Shown piece after piece: positions 43,604-52,672 of a stretch of DNA of 64,000 nt. This DNA is from Actinobacteria bacterium 69-20. Lineage in GTDB: Bacteria; Actinomycetota; Actinomycetes; Mycobacteriales; Nakamurellaceae. The notes under the pieces were generated by a model, which was not told the DNA's origin, searched no databases, and worked only from the letters and a program-made list of their open reading frames with translations. Every line of letters begins with the position of its first letter. Within the stretch, counting starts at the first letter, position 1. The position numbers were made by a program, and so were the translations under genes. The stretch lies in NCBI GenBank assembly GCA_001897425.1, contig MKSW01000003.1, forward strand, positions 60,579 through 124,578, in the 5' to 3' direction.

Positions 43604-44038
43604 CTACCTGTCGTCGGGAATCAGGCGGAAAGCGGGGTGGTCGGTCAGCGGGCGCATGGCGCGAAAGTCGCGTCGATCAAGCGTGAGGACATCATTGGTG
43701 CGATATTCGGCGGCGACGGCGACCGTGACGGCGTCGACGAGGTCAAGGTCGAGCGCTGCGTAATTCCGACGGATCGCCAGGGCGGTCAAGAGCTGTCGGC
43801 TGCTTGCGGGAGCGAGGGCAATTCGGGTTTCCTCGACGCGGTTGGCAATGGTGCGCACGATCGCGTCGGCGGTGCGGCGGTCTGCGCGGACCGTCGCCAC
43901 GTGATGGATCTCGGTGATGGCGAGCGGGCTGACGACGATCAGGCCGCAGGCATCGGCCGCCGCGCGGGTGCGGGCGTGTTCGGGATCCGATCGATTGAAC
44001 AGGGCCAAGAGGCCGGAGGTATCGGCGACCGCAATCAT
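43604..44038 (-). CDS. PIN-domain toxin (VapC-like), third pair
   Basis: 144 residues. IAVADTSGLLALFNRSDPEHA (first Asp), VVSPLAITEIHHV (Glu) and LDLVDAVTVAVAAEY with TLDRRDF complete the PIN active site. ATGA overlap with its antitoxin. Confidence 0.86.
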   Translation of the reverse strand: MIAVADTSGLLALFNRSDPEHARTRAAADACGLIVVSPLAITEIHHVATVRADRRTADAIVRTIANRVEETRIALAPASSRQLLTALAIRRNYAALDLDLVDAVTVAVAAEYRTNDVLTLDRRDFRAMRPLTDHPAFRLIPDDR

Positions 44039-44301
44039 CCAGCGGCCTTGATGCGGTCACCTTTCCCGCGTACGGAGGTCGTGACGGCCTGCTGGATGTC
44101 TGCGCGCCGGACGGGCCCGTGCAGGTCCACTGTCTCGTCTTCGGGGATGAGCGGCTCATCCCAGACTCGGGCGCCGAGGGCGGCTAGCCTGATCCCCTCT
44201 CGCAGGATTTCGGCTTCCGAAATGCCGCGTTGGGCCGCCGCCTCCTTGATGAGCGCGAGGTCTTTCGGGTCGGCATACACATTCGTGCGCTTCATGGACA
44301 T
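44035..44301 (-). CDS. CopG/ribbon-helix-helix antitoxin, third pair
   Basis: 88 residues. KRTNVYADPKDLALIKEAA followed by GISEAEILREGIRLAAL is a CopG-type DNA-binding domain; the acidic middle (IPEDETVDLHG) should contact the toxin. Coupled to the VapC at 43604. Confidence 0.84.
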   Translation of the reverse strand: MSMKRTNVYADPKDLALIKEAAAQRGISEAEILREGIRLAALGARVWDEPLIPEDETVDLHGPVRRADIQQAVTTSVRGKGDRIKAAG

Positions 44302-44363
44302 GTACCAAGGTTAGCGTATGTCTTGCACCGATGCGGTGAGTGGCGCGATCGGCGCGGGGCGCC

Positions 44364-44382
44364 GGGAACGACGTCATCTCCG
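44364..44382 (-). repeat. Dispersed word variant, second copy
   Basis: GGGAACGACGTCATCTCCG, identical to the copy at 43547, placed between the divergent third and fourth toxin-antitoxin pairs. Confidence 0.6.
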
Positions 44383-44421
44383 CCTCTTCCGCACGAACCC
44401 GGCGCTGCTACGCTGTAGTGC

Positions 44422-44841
44422 GTGGTAGCGCCTACGAACATTCGATTCCCCGGGTCGGTCGACCACGGACTCGTCGCCTATGCCCGGCAGCATCGGGCCG
44501 CGAAGTCGACGGTCGTTGTGACCGCGGTCGATGAGTGGCTGCGGATGCAAGCTCATCCGCGGATCTCCTTCGTTGCGGTCGGGTCCGAGCGGCGCGCCGC
44601 CCTGGTGGACGGGCCGCAGGTCTGGACGGTCGCCGAGGCCTGGCTGGCGCATCCGGCGGGGTCCCGCGACGCGGCGACGGTGGCGGATGCCGTGGGGCTG
44701 TCGATCGCGGACGTCGAGGCGGCGCTGCTGTACTGGGCCGAATACCGCGACGAGATCGATTCGACCGTCGAACGGGAGCACGAGGCGCAGGACCGCGCAC
44801 TCGCGGTCTGGCGGGACCGGCGCCGCCTCGAATCCGCATGA
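44422..44841 (+). CDS. Antitoxin-like protein paired with DUF5615 toxin
   Basis: 139 residues from GTG. The N-terminus (NIRFPGSVDHGLVAYARQH, STVVVTAVDEWLRM) looks like a ribbon-helix-helix domain. The C-terminal half (WTVAEAWLAHPAGSRDAATVADAVGLSIADVEAALLYWAEY) resembles DUF433-type antitoxins. Overlaps the next gene by ATGA. Confidence 0.72.
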   Translation: MVAPTNIRFPGSVDHGLVAYARQHRAAKSTVVVTAVDEWLRMQAHPRISFVAVGSERRAALVDGPQVWTVAEAWLAHPAGSRDAATVADAVGLSIADVEAALLYWAEYRDEIDSTVEREHEAQDRALAVWRDRRRLESA

Positions 44842-45272
44842 CGGATCCGACGCGATCGCGCGCCGGGCTCGATCCGGCCGCGCCCGGTCGCGCTGCGCCG
44901 CTGAAGTACCTTCTCGACGAGCATTACCCCGGCTGGCTGGCGGGCGAACTCGTCTCCGACGGCATCGACGCCGTCGCCGTCATCGCGCACCGGCCGGAGC
45001 TTCGGGGGCGGCCGGACAGTGAGGTCCTCCAGGCGGCCACCCGAGAGCGGCGTGTCGTGGTGACCGAGGACGTGTCGACCTTCGCCGCCGCAATCGCGGC
45101 CGTGCCGCACCACTGCGGCGTGATCTATTGCCACCACCGGCGCTTCCCGCGCACGAGGCCGGGGCTCGCGTTGCTGCGCCGCGCGCTCGTCGACCTCGCG
45201 GTGGACCCGCCCGGCGGTCTGGGCCGTGCTGCCGTGGTGTGGTGGGCGGACCCTGCGGGCGGGCGGGCCTGA
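44838..45272 (+). CDS. DUF5615 PIN-like protein (putative toxin)
   Basis: 144 residues. KYLLDEHYPGWLAGELVSDGIDAVAV and SEVLQAATRERRVVVTEDVSTF are the DUF5615 signatures, a Mut7-C/PIN-like nuclease fold with acidic residues at LLDEH and TEDVS. Probably the toxin of a VapBC-like pair with the preceding gene. Confidence 0.8.
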   Translation: MTDPTRSRAGLDPAAPGRAAPLKYLLDEHYPGWLAGELVSDGIDAVAVIAHRPELRGRPDSEVLQAATRERRVVVTEDVSTFAAAIAAVPHHCGVIYCHHRRFPRTRPGLALLRRALVDLAVDPPGGLGRAAVVWWADPAGGRA

Positions 45273-45280
45273 TCGCCGAA

Positions 45281-46114
45281 TCAGCGCTTCTCGGCGACGA
45301 AGATGGCCGTGCCCGGGAACATCGCCCCGCGCTCGGGGGACCACTGGCCCCAGACCCCGGCAAAGTCTTCCGGCCACTCGGGCTCGATCACATCGAGCAC
45401 CGTAAAACCGCCCATGACGAGATCCCGGATGCGGTCTCCCATCGTCCGGTGATGCTCCACGTAGGCCGGCACCCCGGCGGAGTCCACCTCCACATAGGGC
45501 GAACGGTCGAAGTAGGACTGGATCGCGGTGAGCCCGCGCGGGCCGGGGTCGTCCGGGAAGATCCACCGCATCGGATGCGTCACTGAGAACACCCACCGCC
45601 CAGCGGGTTTCAGCACACGGGCGACCTCGCGCATCGCGCCTAAGGAGTCCGCCACGAAGGGGATTGCGCCGAAGGCGGAGAACGCGATATCGAAGACGCC
45701 GTCTGCGAACGGCAGGGCGCAGACGTCGGCCTGCACCAGGCGTGGGGGCGCGGCGGGCGATCCCGTGATCCCCGTCATCTCCGCTCTTTCGTTACCAAGG
45801 CGAGCGTATCGCAACATCCCGGCAGACAGATCGAACGCCACCACCGAGGCGTCCTGCGCCACCAACCACCGCGCACACGGCGCGGAGCCGCAGCCCACCT
45901 CCAGCACCAGCCGCCCGCGCACGTCACCGAGCAGGTGCGCGTCCGCCTCGCGAAGGTTCTCCGGGCACCAGACGAGGTCCGCATCCCCCAGGAACGCGCC
46001 GTGCTCGGCGTGATAGGCGTCCGCGTCCGCGTCCCACCAGCGCCGGTTCGCCGCCGCCGACGTCCGCTGGTCGGCGGGAATCATGCGAGGCTGGGTCGGG
46101 CCGAGGGAAGTCAC
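45281..46114 (-). CDS. Class I SAM-dependent methyltransferase
   Basis: 277 residues from GTG 46114 (ATG 46084 is equally possible). It opens SAANRRWWDADADAYHAEHG, a pattern seen in an actinobacterial family located between polA and rpsA. SAM motif I is VLEVGCGSAPCARWL, with acidic VVAFDLS and the post-motif QADVCALPFADGVFD. Substrate unknown. Divergent from rpsA. Confidence 0.84.
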   Translation of the reverse strand: MTSLGPTQPRMIPADQRTSAAANRRWWDADADAYHAEHGAFLGDADLVWCPENLREADAHLLGDVRGRLVLEVGCGSAPCARWLVAQDASVVAFDLSAGMLRYARLGNERAEMTGITGSPAAPPRLVQADVCALPFADGVFDIAFSAFGAIPFVADSLGAMREVARVLKPAGRWVFSVTHPMRWIFPDDPGPRGLTAIQSYFDRSPYVEVDSAGVPAYVEHHRTMGDRIRDLVMGGFTVLDVIEPEWPEDFAGVWGQWSPERGAMFPGTAIFVAEKR

Positions 46115-46237
46115 GTGCCAATCCAAGCACGCCCCCCGGCCGCGGCGGGCGTAGCAACAGGGCACGTAACCCGCGCACGCAAGCCGGGCACAATAGCGCA
46201 GCGCCGCTCCAGGTGAAACCCATCCGCGCGGACAAGG

Positions 46238-46243
46238 TAAACT
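46238..46243 (+). promoter_or_regulatory. Likely -10 box upstream of rpsA
   Basis: TAAACT within GGTAAACTTG, giving a leader of about 160 bases before the rpsA ATG. No strong -35 is visible. The 296-base region between the divergent methyltransferase and rpsA holds no other gene. Confidence 0.4.
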
Positions 46244-46410
46244 TGCGCCCGCGTGGTGGGTGAGTGCTGTCTCGGAATGGAGCAGGCCGCACCGAAGGTT
46301 CTGCGCGCGGGCGGGTGGCAACACGGCACATGAACGCGCGTCACAAGATCCGACGACATCCGGCGCGCGCCCCGCACGATCCACCATCCACCATCGGAGC
46401 AACCACCCAC

Positions 46411-47889
46411 ATGACTGTTACCTCAGTCCCGACCACCCCCTCCTCGATCCCGCAGGTCGCGATCAACGACATCGGTTCTGCCGAGGATCTTCTCGCCGCC
46501 ATCGATGCGACGATCAAGAACTTCAACGACGGAGACATCCTCGAAGGCACCATTGTCAAGGTTGACCGCGACGAGGTGCTGCTTGACATCGGCTACAAGA
46601 CCGAAGGCGTCATCCCCTCCCGCGAGCTGTCCATCAAGCACGATGTCGACCCGAACGAGGTTGTCGAGATCGGCGAAAAGATCGAGGCTCTGGTCCTGCA
46701 GAAGGAGGACAAAGAGGGTCGGCTGATCATGTCCAAGAAGCGCGCCCAGTACGAGCGCGCCTGGGGCACGATCGAGAAGGTCAAGGAGGAGGACGGCGTC
46801 GTCACCGGCACCGTCATCGAGGTCGTCAAGGGCGGCCTGATCCTGGATATCGGCCTGCGCGGCTTCCTACCCGCCTCCCTCGTCGAGATGCGCCGCGTGC
46901 GCGACCTGCAGCCGTACGTCGGCCGGCAGCTCGAGGCGAAGATCATCGAGCTGGACAAGAACCGGAACAATGTGGTGCTCTCCCGCCGCCAGTGGCTGGA
47001 GCAGACCCAGTCGGAGGTGCGCAGCGAGTTCCTCAACCAGCTCGCCAAGGGCCAGGTCCGCAAGGGTGTCGTGAGCTCCATCGTGAACTTCGGTGCGTTC
47101 GTCGACCTCGGCGGCGTGGACGGCCTGGTGCACGTCTCCGAGCTGTCCTGGAAGCACATCGACCACCCGAACGAGGTCGTCGAGGTGGGCCAGGAGGTCA
47201 CCGTCGAGGTGCTCGACGTGGACATGGACCGCGAGCGAGTCTCGTTGTCGCTCAAGGCGACTCAGGAAGATCCGTGGCGGCACTTCGCGCGCACCCATGC
47301 GATCGGGCAGGTCGTACCGGGCAAGGTCACCAAGCTGGTTCCGTTCGGCGCGTTCGTCCGCGTCTTCGACGGCATCGAGGGCCTGGTGCACATCTCCGAG
47401 CTCGCCAGCCGGCACGTCGAGGTGCCGGAGCAGGTGGTCAACGTGGACGACGACATCTTCGTCCGCGTCATCGATATCGACCTGGAGCGGCGCCGCATCT
47501 CGCTCTCGCTGAAGCAGGCGAACGAGGGCATCCCGCTGGGCGCCGAGTTCGACGAGGTGCGCGCCCAGTACGGCGTGGTGGACCACTACGACGAGCAGGG
47601 CAACTTCATCCCGCCGGAAGGCTTCGACGTGGCGTCCGGCGAATGGCTGGAGGGCTTCGAGCAGCAGCGTGACGCGTGGGAGAAGGCTTACACCGACGCG
47701 CATGCGGTGTACGAGGCGCACCAGAAGCAGATCTCCAAGGCGCTGGACGACGATGCCGCGGCCGCGTCCGACTCGCCGAGCAACTACTCGTCGGCGTCGG
47801 GCGGTGAGTCGGGCGGATCGCACGGCGGTTCCCTGGTGGACGACGAGGCGCTCGCCAAGCTGAAGGAGAAGCTCTCCGGGAACGAGTGA
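46411..47889 (+). CDS. rpsA: 30S ribosomal protein S1
   Basis: 492 residues with four S1 RNA-binding domains, beginning near residues 45 (GDILEGTIVKVDRDEVLLDIG), 130, 215 (GQVRKGVVSSIVNFGAFVDLGG) and 300. The C-terminal tail is Ser/Asp-rich and ends LKEKLSGNE, like mycobacterial S1. Binds mRNA at the ribosome. Followed by a strong terminator. Confidence 0.97.
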   Translation: MTVTSVPTTPSSIPQVAINDIGSAEDLLAAIDATIKNFNDGDILEGTIVKVDRDEVLLDIGYKTEGVIPSRELSIKHDVDPNEVVEIGEKIEALVLQKEDKEGRLIMSKKRAQYERAWGTIEKVKEEDGVVTGTVIEVVKGGLILDIGLRGFLPASLVEMRRVRDLQPYVGRQLEAKIIELDKNRNNVVLSRRQWLEQTQSEVRSEFLNQLAKGQVRKGVVSSIVNFGAFVDLGGVDGLVHVSELSWKHIDHPNEVVEVGQEVTVEVLDVDMDRERVSLSLKATQEDPWRHFARTHAIGQVVPGKVTKLVPFGAFVRVFDGIEGLVHISELASRHVEVPEQVVNVDDDIFVRVIDIDLERRRISLSLKQANEGIPLGAEFDEVRAQYGVVDHYDEQGNFIPPEGFDVASGEWLEGFEQQRDAWEKAYTDAHAVYEAHQKQISKALDDDAAAASDSPSNYSSASGGESGGSHGGSLVDDEALAKLKEKLSGNE

Positions 47890-47934
47890 GATCTCTTGCG
47901 CGGTGCCGTTCTCTGCGGTGCCGATCGCGTGGTG

Positions 47935-47969
47935 CCGGGGCGGCGAGCTGGTCTCGCCGCCCCGGTTTT
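47935..47969 (+). terminator. Rho-independent terminator of rpsA
   Basis: CCGGGGCGGCGAG pairs perfectly over 13 bases with CTCGCCGCCCCGG around a five-base loop, followed by TTTT, 45 bases after the rpsA stop. Confidence 0.9.
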
Positions 47970-47976
47970 CGTGTCT

Positions 47977-48000
47977 TTCGGGTATGACGCTGTTCGCGGG
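47977..48000 (+). repeat. Dispersed word, one-mismatch copy after rpsA terminator
   Basis: TTCGGGTATGACGCTGTTCG lies immediately beyond the terminator, in non-coding DNA. Confidence 0.8.
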
Positions 48001-48140
48001 CTCCGCCCGGCGGGCGCTGCTGTGGGCTGGGCCAGGGCTATGTGCCCGTGCCCAGGGGCGGCCCACCCGGCGTGGTGCACGGCGAGGCGGCCCGGCGTGG
48101 GAACGGCCTGACCCCGCCGCGGTTCGCTACCGTGGAGGTC

Positions 48141-48998
48141 ATGCACCGCCGCGAGTCCCGTTCCGCCCATTCCCACTGGCCTGCGGTCGGTTTGGTTCTT
48201 CCGTTGAGTGTCGCCGTGGTGGTCGCCCTCGCCGTCACCGGCTGTTCGCGTGGCGCTTCGACTGTGCCACTGACGGTGACAAAGGTGGTCACCGAGACCG
48301 GGAATCCGTCGGGCGCTGGCACCGGTTCGACCGGCGCGGGGATTACCGTCGTGGATCCGAACGCGCTCCCGAGCGCTACCGATACCGGAACGGCTGGCGG
48401 CCCGCAGGGCGGAACGTCGTCATCTCCGGGTGCGAATACGGCAACCACCGGGACGACCGGGACGGCTACCACATCGGGGACGACGTCAACGACCTCCACC
48501 ACGGCGACGACCGTCACGACCGGACCGCAGGCGGCCGCGGCCACGACGGCGCTCGGCACCTCGTGCACCACCATGCTGTCCGACGCCGACATCTCCCGCT
48601 CTATCGGGAAGTCGTTGCCCGCCAAGGGCCTTCGCCTCGAGGACGTTCCGAACCCGGACGCGCACATGCTCGGCCGGATCAAGTGCTACTACGGCACCGA
48701 CACCCTCACCGAGCCGCGTCAACTCGTGGTGGCGCTCGCCGCGTACGCCACTCCGGACGCGGCCGCCCAGCAGACGACGGTCACCGTGCAATCCGAGACG
48801 GCGCAGGGCGCGACCGCCCAGACCGCGGAGGTGTCCGGGCATCAGGCGCAGATCCTGCTGCGGGACGGCGGGCTGCTCGTGATGCCGGTCGGTGCGCTGA
48901 CCGTGTCGATCGCGATCGCGAACGGCGTGGTGGCCGATTCCGCGCTCGGCGGGGCGCTGCAGAAGCTCGCGACCGCGGCTCTCGCGCATCTGGTATAA
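48141..48998 (+). CDS. Secreted lipoprotein with Thr-rich linker
   Basis: 285 residues. The lipobox ALAVTGC gives the lipidated Cys near residue 36, followed by a ~110-residue Thr/Ser/Gly linker and a C-terminal domain starting GTSCTTMLSDADISRSIG. No known enzyme motif. The ATG at 48141 has GGAGG directly upstream and a TACCGT -10-like box (48128-48133). The linker includes a dispersed-word variant (48411-48430). Confidence 0.72.
   Translation: MHRRESRSAHSHWPAVGLVLPLSVAVVVALAVTGCSRGASTVPLTVTKVVTETGNPSGAGTGSTGAGITVVDPNALPSATDTGTAGGPQGGTSSSPGANTATTGTTGTATTSGTTSTTSTTATTVTTGPQAAAATTALGTSCTTMLSDADISRSIGKSLPAKGLRLEDVPNPDAHMLGRIKCYYGTDTLTEPRQLVVALAAYATPDAAAQQTTVTVQSETAQGATAQTAEVSGHQAQILLRDGGLLVMPVGALTVSIAIANGVVADSALGGALQKLATAALAHLV
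48411..48430 (-). repeat. Dispersed word variant in lipoprotein linker
   Basis: GGAACGTCGTCATCTCCGGG (two core mismatches) in the linker-coding region, read in the sense frame as GTSSSPG. Confidence 0.6.
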
Positions 48999-49001
48999 CG
49001 A

Positions 49002-49022
49002 CGGCCGCGTGCGAGGCGGCCG
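49002..49022 (+). terminator. Possible terminator after lipoprotein gene
   Basis: CGGCCGC and GCGGCCG form a 7-base-pair stem with a seven-base loop, just past the stop codon. No T-run. Confidence 0.45.
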
Positions 49023-49042
49023 GAGGAGCGCGCGTTTCGTGC

Positions 49043-49240
49043 TTAGAGGGCGTGCGCGGGCCGCGGTGCCTGCGTGGGCATTTGTCCTGCGGTACGGCCG
49101 AGCCGGTGTCGGCCCACGTATCGCCACACTTGCAGCAGGCTTCGGCGCGGCAGGCTGATCATGGCTGCGAGCGGGGTCAGCCCGGGCGTGCCGACGCGGT
49201 GACGGCCCGGCATGACGATGGTCGCCGTCGATGTGCGCAC
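49043..49240 (-). CDS. Possible small basic protein
   Basis: A 65-residue frame from GTG 49240 preceded by GAGGGGG. It reads RTSTATIVMPGRHRVGTPG and has a short hydrophobic part (PLAAMISLP). No family recognised; coding is uncertain. The IVMPG part overlaps a degenerate dispersed-word copy near 49207. The remainder of 48999-49380 contains the palindrome at 49261 and nothing else recognisable. Confidence 0.4.
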   Translation of the reverse strand: MRTSTATIVMPGRHRVGTPGLTPLAAMISLPRRSLLQVWRYVGRHRLGRTAGQMPTQAPRPAHAL

Positions 49241-49260
49241 GGATCCCCCTCGGAGGCAGG

Positions 49261-49280
49261 CGTTGCGGTTGACCGCAACG
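49261..49280. promoter_or_regulatory. Perfect palindrome upstream of coaE
   Basis: CGTTGCGGTTGACCGCAACG has 9-base arms around TG. It lies between the small reverse ORF and coaE, so it may be an operator for either direction. Confidence 0.6.
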
Positions 49281-49380
49281 CGCGAGTGTGCTTGCTGTAA
49301 CGGTACGGTCCATGGGTGGTGAATTTCCGCAGGTTGCGCCGCGTGTCGCGGGTTTTCGGCGAGCGCTGCGACGGCTCGTC

Positions 49381-50007
49381 ATGTTGACGGTGGCCGTGAC
49401 GGGCGGGATCGGCGCCGGGAAGTCGACCGTGTCCGCGCTGCTGGCGGAGCTCGGTGCGGTGGTGATCGATTCAGATGTGCTCGCGCGTCAGGTGGTGGCG
49501 CCCGGCACGGTCGGGCTCGCGGCCGTGGTGGACGCGTTCAGCGACGGTGTGCTTGCGGCCGATGGATCGCTGGACCGTGGCGCGCTCGCCGCCATCGTGT
49601 TCGCTGACCCGGCCGCCCGGCGCCGGCTGGAGGAGATCACACATCCGTTGGTGCGTGCGGAGTTTCGTCAATTACGGGATGCTGCGGGACGGCTGGATCC
49701 CGGGGCGGTGGTGGTCAACGACATCCCGATCCTGCGCTCACGGACGGAGGCCGCGGAGTTCGACCTGGTGGTCGCAGTGGTCGCCGACGAGGCCGTGCGG
49801 GTGGAGCGGCTGATCCGCCGGGGGCTCGCCGAGGCGGACGCGCGCGCCCGGATCGCGGCCCAGATCTCCGATGACGAACGGCGCACACTGGCCGATGCCG
49901 TGATCGAGAACCATGGCGACGAGAGAGAGCTGCGGGTGGCCGTGCGGCGGCTATGGTCCGGTCGGATCCTGCCGCTAGCGGCGCGAACCGGCCCGGCACA
50001 CGAATAG
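49381..50007 (+). CDS. coaE: Dephospho-CoA kinase
   Basis: 208 residues; the last step of coenzyme A synthesis. P-loop GGIGAGKST at residues 8-16, VIDSDVLARQVV substrate loop and THPLVRAEF. Mycobacterial enzymes have an extra C-terminal UPF0157 domain of about 200 residues, absent here. The ATG at 49381 gives the conserved N-terminus although its ribosome binding site is weak; ATGs upstream (49288, 49312) would add an unconserved leader. Confidence 0.93.
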   Translation: MLTVAVTGGIGAGKSTVSALLAELGAVVIDSDVLARQVVAPGTVGLAAVVDAFSDGVLAADGSLDRGALAAIVFADPAARRRLEEITHPLVRAEFRQLRDAAGRLDPGAVVVNDIPILRSRTEAAEFDLVVAVVADEAVRVERLIRRGLAEADARARIAAQISDDERRTLADAVIENHGDERELRVAVRRLWSGRILPLAARTGPAHE

Positions 50008-50020
50008 CGTCATATTCGGT
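50001..50020 (-). repeat. Dispersed word, degenerate copy at coaE end
   Basis: Reverse complement ACCGAATATGACGCTATTCG has two core mismatches and overlaps the coaE stop. Confidence 0.6.
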
Positions 50021-50077
50021 TCGGCGCTACGGATGTCGGCGCAACGCTGATGCGCCACCGCCCGGCGCGAGGCTTGC

Positions 50078-50863
50078 TCAACTGCTGCGGCGGCGGGTCA
50101 TGCGCTGCATGCTGCGCATCTTGGCGCCGGCGGGCATCGGGCCCTTCGGCAGCCCCACCTGCGGGCTGCGTGTGGCGAGCGAGGCAAGCTTCAGGTCCAG
50201 CTGGCCGACCGCGCCGGCGGAGATGTTGCGGGGGAGCTTCATCAGGTACGAGTTGAGCTTGCGCAGCTGCACCTCGCCCTCCTCGGTGCCGACGATCACG
50301 TCGTAGATCGGGGTATCGCCCACCACGCGCGCGATGCGCTTCTTCTCCTGCGCAATCAACGGTTTCACCCGATGTGCCGCGCCCTCGCCGACCAGGATGA
50401 TGCCAGGGCGGCCGATCACGCGGTGTACGGCGTCCAGGTGAGTGGTGCCGGCGACCGTCGGGGTGATCCGCCAGCGGCCCTTGAGGTTGTTCTGCAGCGA
50501 CCACGCCGCTGCCCCGGGGGTGCCCTCCGCCTGCTTGTAGACGCTGCGCTGCACGCGGCGCGCGAACACGATCAGCGCCAGCATGGCGCCGATGATCACG
50601 CCGAAGATCAGCCCGATCCACCACGTCATCCGGGTGAGCCAGGACAGCAGGGTGATGAGTCCTGCGGTGCCGAGCAGGGTGCCGATCATGTAGGGCAGCA
50701 GTCGCTTGTCCTGCTTGACCTGGGTCTTGAACACCTGCCACAGCTGGGCGCGGCGTTCCTTCTTGCCGGCCCGCTTCTCGGCCTTGGCCGCCCGGCGCTC
50801 CGCACGCGACGGTTTCGCCGCGGTCGCGCGCGCGGACTTGGATGACGAACTGGCCATGGCCAC
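50078..50863 (-). CDS. DUF4191 family membrane protein
   Basis: 261 residues. A Lys/Arg/Ala-rich N-terminus is followed by two helices (about residues 57-75 and 81-101). A soluble domain (RWRITPTVAGTTHLDAVHRVIGRPGIILVGEG) then ends in a basic tail. Function unknown; its position downstream of lipA is conserved in mycobacteria. Either of two close ATGs (50863, 50857) could be used. Confidence 0.9.
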   Translation of the reverse strand: MAMASSSSKSARATAAKPSRAERRAAKAEKRAGKKERRAQLWQVFKTQVKQDKRLLPYMIGTLLGTAGLITLLSWLTRMTWWIGLIFGVIIGAMLALIVFARRVQRSVYKQAEGTPGAAAWSLQNNLKGRWRITPTVAGTTHLDAVHRVIGRPGIILVGEGAAHRVKPLIAQEKKRIARVVGDTPIYDVIVGTEEGEVQLRKLNSYLMKLPRNISAGAVGQLDLKLASLATRSPQVGLPKGPMPAGAKMRSMQRMTRRRSS

Positions 50864-50896
50864 CAGTTTACGGGGCGATCGACGCCGCCCCCGCCG

Positions 50897-51853
50897 CTAG
50901 CGGCTGGCGGCGGCCGTGCGGGAGTCCATGGCCTGGCGGTACAACGTCCCGGCGCGGTAGGACGAGCGCACCAGCGGGCCGGACATCACCCCGACGAAGC
51001 CGATGGACAGGGCCTCCTTGCGGATGTCGACGAACTCGCTCGGCTTGACCCAGCGGTCGATCGGATGGTGCTTGGGGGAGGGCCGGAGATATTGAGTGAC
51101 GGTAAGCAGATCGCAGTCCACCCCGCGGAGGTCCTCCAGCGCCTGGGTGATCTCCTCGCGGGTCTCGCCCATGCCGAGGATCAGGTTCGACTTGGTCACC
51201 ATGCCGGCCGATTTGGCCAGTGCGAGCACGGCGAGGGACCCGTCATAACTGAACGCGGGCCGGATCCGTTTGAAGATCCGCGGAACCGTCTCGATGTTGT
51301 GCGCGAAGACGGCGGGGCCGGCGTCGAACACCTGCTGCAGCAGGTCCGCCTTGCCGGAGAAGTCCGGGGTGAGGATCTCGACGCCGGTTTCCGGTGCCTG
51401 CTGGTGGATCTGCCGAACGGTCTCGGCGTAGAGCCACGCGCCCTCGTCGGCGAGGTCGTCGCGGGTCACGCCGGTGACGGTCGCGTATTTGAGCCCCATC
51501 GTGGCGACCGACTCGCCCACGCGCCGGGGCTCGTCGGCGTCGAAGGTGCCGGGCCGTCCGGTCTTGATGAGACAGAAATCGCAGCGCCGCGTGCAGGTGT
51601 CGCCGCCGATGAGGAACGTCGCCTCGCGGTCTTCCCAGCATTCGTAGATGTTGGGGCAGCCCGCTTCCTGGCAGACGGTGTGCAGCCCCTCCTGCTTCAC
51701 CAGCCCCTGGAGCCGGGTGAACTCCGGGCCGGTGTGCAGTTTGGTCCTGATCCATTCCGGCTTGCGCTCGATCGGGGTCTCGGCGTTGCGCGCCTCGATC
51801 CGCAGCATCCGACGGGCCGGTGGCTGCGTCGATCCGCTGTGCTCGATGGTCAT
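50897..51853 (-). CDS. lipA: Lipoyl synthase
   Basis: 318 residues; a radical SAM enzyme inserting sulphur at C6 and C8 of protein-bound octanoyl groups. The auxiliary cluster Cys are 61, 66 and 72 ([12 protein letters not shown]) and the radical SAM Cys are 87, 91 and 94 (CTRRCDFC). The C-terminal RSSYRAG Ser ligand is present. The start has AAGGAG upstream and overlaps lipB (ATGA). Confidence 0.96.
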   Translation of the reverse strand: MTIEHSGSTQPPARRMLRIEARNAETPIERKPEWIRTKLHTGPEFTRLQGLVKQEGLHTVCQEAGCPNIYECWEDREATFLIGGDTCTRRCDFCLIKTGRPGTFDADEPRRVGESVATMGLKYATVTGVTRDDLADEGAWLYAETVRQIHQQAPETGVEILTPDFSGKADLLQQVFDAGPAVFAHNIETVPRIFKRIRPAFSYDGSLAVLALAKSAGMVTKSNLILGMGETREEITQALEDLRGVDCDLLTVTQYLRPSPKHHPIDRWVKPSEFVDIRKEALSIGFVGVMSGPLVRSSYRAGTLYRQAMDSRTAAASR

Positions 51854-52551
51854 TGCCGTCCACTCCTTGCTGGGGTGCCGCGGGGGATCACCGCGTCGGT
51901 GACCGGCAGGGTGCCGTCCAGCGCGGCCGTGAGCAGCGCCTTGACGGTCGGTTGCATATCGCGCACGGTCACCGTGTGCCCGGTCTCTTCGGACAGCGAT
52001 GTGACGCCGGCGTCCGCAATGCCGCACGGCACGATCCTGCCGAAAGCCGTGAGATCGCAGCAGCAGTTCAGCGCGAAACCGTGTTGGGTGACGCCGCGCG
52101 CGATCCGGACGCCGATCGCCGCCACCTTCCGTTCCGGGCGGAAGGCGTCGGCCGGCAGCCAGACACCGCTACGCCCCGGCACCCGGCCGGCTTCGACCCC
52201 CACGGTGGCGCAGGCCTCGATCAGGACCTGTTCGAGGATCCGAACGTAGGCGACCACATCGACCGGGTCGGCGAGGGCGACGATCGGGTATCCGACGAGC
52301 TGGCCCGGGCCGTGCCAGGTGATCCGGCCTCCTCGATCGACGTCGATGACGGGTGTTCCGTCGGTCGGTCGGTCGGCCGGCTCGGTCCGCTTCCCGGCGG
52401 TGTACACGCTGGGGTGCTCCAGGAGGATGACGGAATCCTGGCCGGTGCCGCTGACGCGATCCTCGGCCAGCGTGCGCTGCAGATCCCACGCCTCGGCGTA
52501 GGCCATGGTTCCGGGTTCGACGAAGCGGAGCGGGGTGCGGGCTCGGCGCAT
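51850..52551 (-). CDS. lipB: Octanoyl-[acyl carrier protein]:protein octanoyltransferase LipB
   Basis: 233 residues; transfers octanoate from ACP to lipoyl domains, providing the LipA substrate. The catalytic Lys lies in [10 protein letters not shown] and Cys in [19 protein letters not shown] and [16 protein letters not shown] are family signatures. The start at 52551 ([15 protein letters not shown]) is chosen for family length. lipB-lipA form a coupled pair. Confidence 0.94.
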   Translation of the reverse strand: MRRARTPLRFVEPGTMAYAEAWDLQRTLAEDRVSGTGQDSVILLEHPSVYTAGKRTEPADRPTDGTPVIDVDRGGRITWHGPGQLVGYPIVALADPVDVVAYVRILEQVLIEACATVGVEAGRVPGRSGVWLPADAFRPERKVAAIGVRIARGVTQHGFALNCCCDLTAFGRIVPCGIADAGVTSLSEETGHTVTVRDMQPTVKALLTAALDGTLPVTDAVIPRGTPARSGRQ

Positions 52552-52672
52552 GCGCCAGACGGTACGCCGCTCCGGTTTCGACCTGCACGCCGATACCGCG
52601 CCCGACCGCTCTACCACGGGTTTGTGGATAACCTGCCACGCCGTTCGCCGCGGGTGTCTACTGTCATGCCGC

